Shown here piece by piece: positions 56,313 to 64,000 of a stretch of DNA of 64,000 bases. The DNA is taken from NCBI GenBank assembly GCA_021399435.1, contig JAJTUP010000007.1, forward strand, positions 248,001-312,000, written 5' to 3'. Position 1 is the stretch's first letter. Every line of letters starts with the position of its first letter. The DNA is from Diaporthe sp. PMI_573. Taxonomy: Eukaryota; Ascomycota; Sordariomycetes; Diaporthales; Diaporthaceae. The notes below the pieces were generated by a model, which saw only the letters and a list, made by a program, of their open reading frames with translations, had not been told where the DNA came from and made no database searches. Both the position numbers and the translations under genes were made by a program.

Positions 56313-59186
56313 TCTTTCTCGGATTGGATATGTTCGAGCTATTATTCGGCATAAGTGTTGGTTATTGATCGATGGTCACAGTTGAATTTCTCCGTCGAAG
56401 GAGGAGTGGATGGGCTCGAAAAGGTCTGGCTGGCTAGGTAGTCGGACGTTGGTCCAGAGGAATTTCGTTTGTCCATGATGCTTTGAATAGAAGAAGCGAC
56501 GGGTCTATAGAATAAAAATTGACATTCGTACGAAATGAAAAAAAGAAAGCACACCGTCAAAGAAATGTGGCCGTGAGGCTAGAGGCGTCTGCTGGGGTCA
56601 TCCGACGCGGAGCCGTCTGACCCTGTTCGCGACCTGGAACCGTCACAATAACGTCACAACCGCCACAATAAGCCGCACGCGGCATATCCACCACACCAAA
56701 CTTTAAACCTTGATCCATCATCTCTGCTACCGTACAAGTTCACTTTCTAACACGCCGGCCATGATTGGCCAATGGTCATTTTTCGTTGTGGACCACCCCG
56801 AGTGCTGCCCGGACTTCCTCGTCTCCGCTCAAGTTACCCGCTGTCAAACATTGCCTTGGCGACGGCCCATTCGGCTGGGGCCGGCAATCATTGAGTGCGT
56901 CTGGTCAGCTTGAAGCCCAAGTATGTGATTATCCGGGCTCAAGTGTCAGTCGCTGATGTTTCTCCGGATGGCAGTGATGAGCGATCAAACGCTGAGGCGT
57001 CCTCATACGGGGCCATGGCACAGGGGCCATTGTGCTGGCGTATCCGTTGGAGCCCAACGTGGAACGGCAAATTCAACCTTGGAGCCCAAAAGCAATCCAA
57101 CAACCCATTCCCGGCCAGAATGAGCTTTGATCTTGCACGACGGCCGCACTCTCCACTACCAACCTCCTAGAGACCCCTGGGGGTTTGCCACACATGTTCC
57201 ACCTCACCTGGTAGGATGGCCTGCATCGAGTTTCTTTTGAATTCCCTCCTCATCGAACCCCGACCAGACAATGCTGGATCGTTACTCGTGGCCGGCTGTT
57301 CGTCTCTGAGTCGAGGAGCGACTGCCTCCGCTTCATCGATACAGGCTCGGCTATACCATGACGCCCAAGGCAGCCCAGCACAATAGCGACATAACATACG
57401 TTACCCGAACTGCCTGGCCCACGAGTTGATACGGCGGAATCCCTACAATGAACATCCCGAGGCTGAACTCTCGCTGGTCTCAGAGGCAATATGCAAGGAT
57501 GAATATACGCGACCACCGTGGTCAACGAATATGGGTACAGACGGGCGGAGAGAATCACCGGCAGCAAGGCCCCACTCGGAAACCTGCCTGACCGAGTACT
57601 CGTGTTTGAAGTCTTGGTAAAGGCTGGTGAACGGACAGACTCTCATGGTTCGAGTATGCTGTAAGTGAGCTTCCCCGGCGTCCCAAGTGGTCCAAGAACA
57701 TAGGTGCGCAGTCCTGGGTCCCTGTCTTGTTCGCCGTTTGGCTAACCAACAACTTTAGAAGCCACATATACAAGTCTGCCACTATTCCACGACGATTCAA
57801 TCCATCTACCTCGCCGACGTCTGGGCCTCGACGACAAGAGAGCAATTTCAAACCTCAAGACCACCATGACGCCGGGCATGCGTTTACCCCGCCCAAGCAT
57901 CAACAAGCCGCAGCCACACAAAATCAGTGGAAAACGTGACGACATCAGCGTGTAAAGGACGCTTCTATCACACCACAAGTCAATGAAGGACGTCCTTCAG
58001 GAACCCTGTTACTCCCTCAACCCTCGAGAAGGACAGTTCCCGAATCTTGACCAGACCTTCTGAGAGAGGAAGTCTGATGATGGCGCCCAGGGCGACATGG
58101 TCATTCAAGGGGTGCAACAGCTCCCACGCATACTATAAGGCAGATCAAGAAGCCGTACTCGAACATAGTTCCTTCGATACGCCCAAGCTCCTAATGGTGT
58201 CCGGAGTCGTCCATGAGGCGGGCGAGTTTGGGGACGTGTGGGAGTACTCGAGGAGCGGCGTCTTAATCCTGGAGTGCTCGACTTGCATTTCGGCCCACCC
58301 GACGATACTTTTCGTCATAGCTTTCTGGTACTGGATTGTCGACAATATTTCGAGGGACAAGCTCTCTCCCTGCCTGGCGCAACCCACGATAGGACCTGTG
58401 GGAGAACACGGCCTCCTTGTTGTCCCTGGTCCTCGTGGAAGTATGCGACTTTGATGCGCCAGTGCTTGGTATCGATAATTCCCGAATACTCAGACACGAT
58501 GCCTATATGCACTTCTAAAATCCAATTTGGTTGAGCCGCAGCGGCACCCGACCCACCCTCGCCAGAATCTGCACCAAGCATGCTTCACACCACGATCGAG
58601 AGCCTACTGATAAATAGGAAGGCGCTGATTCGCCGTTCACAAAGCGCCGCATACATATGAAGGAGAACCGGGTGTCACCTAGACCAAGGAAAGGCATCCG
58701 TAATGTCCTCAATGGGTATCTGATTCCTCAGTGATTGGATTACTATTGTACGCACTAAACCCGTCTTGGGGTGGTATCTGTCAGCGACCACAACATGAGC
58801 CTAAGCACTTACCAATAACGAAAGAACGACATTTTCTAGCTACCTCCAGACCGGGGTTTTGGTTCGTGGCTTCTCCCCTCCCAACTCAATGAGTCGTTAC
58901 CTTTGCAGCGGAGATGCGGGAGCAAGCACCTGACTGTAACGCTGGGAATAGCGTCGTCGCATCCATGACACCACGATATGACATGGAAGTAAACCAGAAC
59001 AGGCTTAACGGACCGAGGAGTTTGTGGCGATACCACGATGGCGAGCAGTAACCATGCACCCTGCATATAGGGCCGCGGGCCAACCATCACGTTTAGGCTT
59101 CATACTACTCAAGACCATTCTCCAAAGCACGACTGCGGAGGACCAAATACAACACACCCCAAGAGGACCACATCGATATTGACAAG
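56313..59186. other. intergenic, about 2.9 kb, nothing recognised
   Basis: Only short ORFs without domain features on either strand. The last few hundred bases are the promoter of the peroxidase gene. Confidence 0.55.
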
Positions 59187-61049
59187 ATGCGTCGACCGGC
59201 AGCCCTCATCACGCCCACCCTCGTGGCCCACCTTTCCCACGCCGCGCTCTACTACCCAACACCACAAGCCGCGTTCCTCGAGCACATCCTGGTCGACAAC
59301 TGGGGCGCCTACGCGTCCAACTTCTCCTCGGCCATATCGCCCTGCAGCAACTACGTGACCGAGGTCGGGGAGCCGGCGCTCAACAGCGGCCGCACGACGG
59401 CGGCGCAGTGGATGCGCGTCGCCTTCCATGATTTTGTCACGGCCGACGTGCAGGCTGGGACGGGTGGCGTCGACGCCAGCATCGGGTTCGAGACGGCGAG
59501 GGGGGAGAACTCGGGCAGCGCGTTCAATGACAGTTTTACGTTCTGGGCCCCGTTTGTGAACGATGCCGTGTCCAGTAAGTTGGTTTCTTGCGGGTAATGC
59601 GTCGAGGGAGCGGCAGCGCTGACGTCTGGGAACCAGTGGCGGATCTCGTTGCGTTGGGGACTGTCATGTCTATGGGGTTGTGTGGTGGGCTGCGAGTCCC
59701 CTACCGTCCGGGGAGGATCGATGCAGCGCAGGCGGACCCGACGACAGGTGTCCCGGCGCCAGAGACCGATCTTGAGGAGACACTGGTCTTTTTTGAGAGG
59801 GCTGGTTTCAACCAGGTTGACTCCATCGGGTTGACCGCATGTGGCCATACCATGGGGTCTGTTCATCATGTAAGTTCCTAGCCAAGCATGATATGCAACC
59901 ATTCCGGGCCAACCGGCGCACTCTAAACATCCCGCATCATCATCGCGGATGGACCGCGGCCCTCGATATCTAACTCCCACGATCGCAGGGCGGATTCCCC
60001 GATGTTGTTCCGGAATCTGCAGTCACTCCAAACAACACAAACGGCGGGTCGAACTTCGATACCACGCGGGCAGCGTTCGACACCAAGGTCGTCCACGAGT
60101 ACATCGACTGGACCGGCAACAGGGGCGGACCTCTCGTCACCACCGACAACATCACGACGCGCTCAGACCTTCGGCTATACGAGAGCGACGGGAATGCCAC
60201 CATGCAGGGGCTGTATGACATTGGTGATGGCTTCCTCGGCACCTGCGTCGACCTCATGGGCCGGATGATCCACACCGTGCCGGCGGGTGTTGATCTTGGA
60301 GCGCCTGTCGAGCCCATGGGCGTGAAACCAGTCAACGTGACTTTCGATATCGACGACCAGGGTGGTCTGGTGTTGTTGGGCAAGATCCGAGTACGCCGAC
60401 AAGTGTGCAAAGTTGACAAACCTGCCTGTGAGCAATTGTGCTGACACGGTCTCCTTAATAGGTCCTCACCGCTTCGGGCGACACCGCCCTGCCCGTGCAG
60501 GCCTTCCTGGTTACGGACGAAGGCGGTTCGGAGCCAGTCACGCTGGAGCCCGAGCGCGAGGCGGGAAGTTCCGTGTACGGCGATATCAGCTACTACTCGT
60601 TCTCGTCTCCGGTGCGCCAGGACAAGGCATACTCCGCGCTGGAGATCAGACGGGACGGGAGCTACCCGCCGACATCTTTCCCGCTGCAGAGCAACATCTT
60701 CGTGGTTCCCAGCAGAACGGCGGTGCAAGACTCCAAGGTAAGCTTCACCGTCGCCGTCAGGATGGTGGGCGAGCCGTCGTCGTCATCCTCGTCCTCGGCA
60801 CCGGTGGAAATCACCATATCCGCACCCGTGAGGCAGCAGGGGACGCTGTCGCCGAAGATCATCAGACAAGAGGCCGGCGCTGAACCAGCGACAACCATAA
60901 CAGCCCCCGGATATCAGTTCTGGGAGGGCCTGGTGGACCTCGGCGCGCTGGCCACGGGAGCGGTGGCGGTGGCAGTGGCGGCGGGCACGGCCGAGGGCCG
61001 CGAGGTGCACGATGTTTTGTACCTGAGCTCAGGGGTTGCGGGGTGGTGA
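59187..61049 (+). CDS. secreted heme peroxidase (plant/fungal/bacterial superfamily)
   Basis: Exons 59187-59574, 59637-59869, 59989-60390 and 60462-61049 (536 aa); phases 1, 0, 0. Residues 1-20 form a signal peptide (PAALITPTLVAHLSHAALYY). The distal heme pocket is RVAFHDF (Arg77, His81) with the Ca2+-site-like GTGGVDASIGFE. The proximal His (about 200) is in DSIGLTACGHTMGSVHHGGF. These place it in the class I/II-type peroxidase superfamily; fungal secreted members oxidise phenolics or take part in host-derived H2O2 handling. The Trp and Mn2+ sites of ligninolytic enzymes are not visible. The C-terminal 180 residues (Ser-rich run SSSSSSSAP, then a hydrophobic LGALATGAVAVAVAAGT near the end) are extra to the peroxidase fold and could be a surface or anchor module. 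Confidence 0.88.
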
Positions 61050-62639
61050 GACCAGCTCTAGTGAGCGGTGCACACATGAAGACATGTTCCTTGCTGGCTG
61101 GCACGAGATAAGGGTGGTGAAACGCACGTCCCCTTTCTTTTTTCTTACAGGGTATCTCTCCCCTTCTTTCTCCCGCTTCCCTTCTGACAATGGCATGATG
61201 AGGGCTGTGAGGTTACACAGGCCCGTGTGGGGGCTAGAGCGCGGGGACGAACCCGATTGCTCGGTCCCTCATTCTAACTTGGGGGACGGCAGCTCGACCG
61301 GGTGCATGGGCTACTCCTTGCCTAGCCAGGAAGCATCACCACCTCATCACGGTGGCTGGGTGGCCGGATTGGTGGGCTGACCTGGCCGTGTGCGTGCCCT
61401 TCCAAGGCCTGCAAGATGAGACAGCAGGTGTTGAGAGGACAGGAGGGCAAAAAACTTGGCTTGGACACCAATCTGGCCATACCGGGACGGCCGGGACGGG
61501 TGGCAGCGCTGCTCAAGGGATGGCATTTCATTGCTGGGATGGATATTTGCAACTTGATATAAGGCTATGGAGTGATACTTTGTCAAAAAGTCTGCAGAGT
61601 AAGGGACTATGGGTGGTGGGTGCTTGGTCATTCCAGAGGCAATCTAGACTGGTGTGTGCCCTGGTGTGTCGGTTGGGCCTCCTCAGGATGGGACTGACAT
61701 TCGTTGGCAAGGATGGCCAGTTTGGTCAAGAAAGGGTGATGGATGTTATACTTAGACTCGAACAATGTAAATGGATGGGGCCAGAATCGTTGTTTTGCGG
61801 CGGTCGCCGGTGGCTAAGTAGTTCAAGGGGGTTGTGTCACTCACTAGCCCGATCTGACTTGTCCACGTACGTATAGGGAGCCTAGTCATCCGGTGTCTGT
61901 GCCTGGTTATCTTTATCTCCATGTGTCTGGGGTGCGAACTATGATTTTTCATGGCGGGGAAAAGAGGGAGAAAAATTCGCGGTGTCTTTTTTCAAGCCAG
62001 TGAAATCAGCGCTGGTGCTGAGACTCCATTCTAGATGTCAGAAAACGACAATCATAGTAAGTAAGAGTGGCTGGATGGAAAAGCAGAAAAGACGGTCGTC
62101 GCCGAGTAAGAACAGACCCACCCCTCTGGCCAACCTCATAATCTAGGCCAGAGGCTCCGCAAGACATATGCTGATATGGTTCTCAAGCAGTACGCCAGGC
62201 TTGGTACTTTGCGCAAGCAGCATATCCCCTGCCTCTGGAGTCCACGTCGCCAACAACACACCGAAATAGACCACTACGTCGTACCTATACCCCACTTTCG
62301 TAACATGTGAGCGCTGCGCTATCTGCCGGTACTTCATCTTCTCGTGTGCGTTCCCAAGGTGAAGTCGATCTGGGAACGGGATGGTGTTAAATCACAGGAG
62401 TTCTAGCCGCTGTAGACGTACGGCTCGTGCCTCCTGGAGCACTTGGAAGTAGTAGCCAGAGAGAATGTCGTACGGTGCTATACCTGGCGGGGGCGACTTG
62501 GAGAGATGCCCGCTGGTCCTGATAGCGGATTTGGTTCGATGTTCTCATCCATGCTCATACCAACTTGAGTCCCTCGAGCCATCGCCGGCCGGGCGTCGTC
62601 GTACCCAGGCCCACCACTACCACGCCCCGTCGTGGTATA
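61050..62639. other. intergenic, about 1.6 kb, nothing recognised
   Basis: 3' flanks of the convergent peroxidase and transcription-factor genes. No supported gene. Confidence 0.6.
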
Positions 62640-63807
62640 TCAGGCAGACATGTTATCAGGGTTGAGCTCACTACTCACTGTGGTGAACTCATCCAACATG
62701 GCCAGCTCGTCAAAGGCCCGGGCCAGCACGTCCAGCGACGCGGCGCTCGGGTTCACGGACGCCTCGTTGAGGTCGATGACAAAACCGTTGCCGCTGCTCG
62801 CCTCGGAACTCTCGCGCTCCGCATTCAAGAGGCCACCGCCGCCCTCCTCGTCGTCCTCGTCGTCGTCGCCGCCCACAGCCGCCTGGCTCGCGCCGCCTGG
62901 CCCCGCGGGGCTGCGGAACAGGTGCGCGCGGCGGTGGCGGGCCGAGGCCTCGGTGTCGGCCTTGAGCTGGCCCATGATGGCGCGGCCCTCGGCCGCGGAT
63001 ATGGAGCCCTTGAGGATGGCCATGCTCAGGATGCCCTGCACGATCCCCGTGGCGATGCCAAACTGCGGGGCCAGTGCCCGGAGGGCGTCGATACACGCCG
63101 TGAACCACTTTTTGCGGTCGGCGTCCTCTCCTGACTCGTATGTCTCGCCCGCCGGCGGCTCCCCGTCCCGGATGGCCTTGGCCGTCATCGCGATGTCCTC
63201 CATCGGCCTTGAGCCAGCGCCATCTCCGCGCTGCAGGGGCAGGCACGCGTTGGCGATATACAACAGGGCGTTCTGCCACAGCATGGTGGAGGCCGCGCAG
63301 CTGTACTTGGACCGGAATATGAGGATGAGGTGCTTCAGCTGGTTCACCGAGGCGTCGCAGATGCCCTCTGGGGTGGAGTCGTCGGCGGCGAACTCGGCCA
63401 GCCTGAACGGCGTCTGGAGCCGCTGGTATGGAAACGGGCGGAAAAGGTCCAGGACGGCCGTGTGGAAGTATATGTGGACGATGGCGGCGTGGTGGGGCAT
63501 GTCGTCGCCGCGGGCCATGGACACGGGCAGGTCGTCGGCCCAGCCGAGCAGCCTGTTGTACAGCTCCTGGGCGAAGCTGAACGAGGCGCGCCTTGTTGGG
63601 GCGATGCCGTCGCCACTGTCGTGGTATTCATGCAGCATCTCGTTTATCAGTGGCGTCAGCCTGCACAACTCGGTGAAGCTCTGACCCATGTAGGTTGGGA
63701 GTTCGAAAGGCTCCGATTCGCCGTTGGCTCGGACAATGTTCGTGCCTGGAATTGGCAGCCAGGAGGGGATGCGGATATAGGCATTCTGGTAGTTCATTCC
63801 GAGGAGC
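62640..63807 (-). CDS. fungal-specific transcription factor, 3' exon; 5' part beyond window edge
   Basis: The last exon, 63807-62640 (about 389 codons), opens after an intron whose branch (GGCTAAC, about 63831) and acceptor (TTGGCAG) are clear; its donor and the upstream exons with the DNA-binding domain are not resolved within 63808-64000 or lie outside. The segments LLGMNYQNAYIRIPSWLP, FAQELYNRLLGWADDLPVSM and HAAIVHIYFHTAVLDLFRPF match the middle homology region of Zn2Cys6 regulators of the Nit-4/NirA-like group. The tail has an acidic Asp/Glu run (GGDDDEDDEEGGGG) and ends LDEFTTVSSELNPDNMSA, a plausible activation region. The zinc cluster itself is not visible here, so the class is inferred from the C-terminal half. 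Confidence 0.75.
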
Positions 63808-64000
63808 CTGCCAACGTCAAAGAGACACATTGTTAGCCAACCATTATTGAACAGCCAGTCTTGTCACTGTCCTGTAGGTCGTCTGGACCGACCTATCGGA
63901 CCGGAACATTCTTAACAGGCAACGCTGATTGTGCGTCTTTTTTACCAGGAGGAAGAGGGGAAGAGAGATCTGCTGTCTTTATACTGTCGGATTGAAGAAC

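Noticed and set aside
1..64000. CRISPR arrays, operons, bacterial-type ribosome binding sites
   Set aside because: The window is fungal nuclear DNA; no regularly spaced repeats of that kind were seen.

Overview
The window is nuclear DNA of a filamentous ascomycete (Pezizomycotina, probably Sordariomycetes). The evidence is short introns (about 50-160 bp) with GT donors, CTAAC/CTAAT branch points and AG acceptors, Zn2Cys6 regulators, a fungal rhodopsin-domain membrane protein, a Copia LTR retrotransposon with RIP-like decay, and long gene-poor spacers. I rebuilt exon structures by hand; joins were checked for reading phase, not against transcripts.

Layout. 0-18 kb: a partial hypothetical gene at the left edge, a hypothetical gene (2.1-3.3 kb), a broken membrane terpene-cyclase-like gene (4.7-5.7 kb), a small secreted double-psi beta-barrel (expansin-like) gene, two conserved hypotheticals, an LrgB-family membrane protein and a 2EXR protein whose only intron is GC-AG. 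20.8-25 kb: a J-domain gene and the DEAD-box helicase gene dhh1, divergent from one promoter region. 25-29.6 kb: gene-poor, with an imperfect tandem duplication. 30-33.8 kb: a secreted membrane dipeptidase (M19) and a small Nudix hydrolase.

33.7-40.3 kb: a complete-length Copia element on the minus strand. It has two 156-bp LTRs, 5-bp target duplications (GCTAT), a primer site matching the initiator tRNA-Met anticodon arm, a purine tract and one 1,723-codon gag-pol frame killed by point mutations. It landed in the last exon of the Nudix gene and now supplies that protein's C-terminus; the original C-terminal codons survive on the far side. Between pol and the 3' LTR, on the opposite strand, lies an intact three-exon ORF (194 aa) that has escaped the decay. 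This is the most unusual feature of the window.

41.5-53 kb: a rhodopsin-domain membrane protein, then what looks like a gentisate catabolic cluster: fumarylpyruvate hydrolase-like FAH protein, FAD-dependent aromatic hydroxylase, Zn2Cys6 regulator and gentisate 1,2-dioxygenase. Together they would turn 3-hydroxybenzoate or a related hydroxybenzoate into gentisate, open the ring and split the product to fumarate and pyruvate. Regulator and dioxygenase diverge from a 410-bp promoter with a GCCCGGA/TCCGGGC inverted repeat. 53-64 kb: a small membrane protein, a decayed caleosin gene, a secreted heme peroxidase and the 3' part of another fungal transcription factor running off the right edge.
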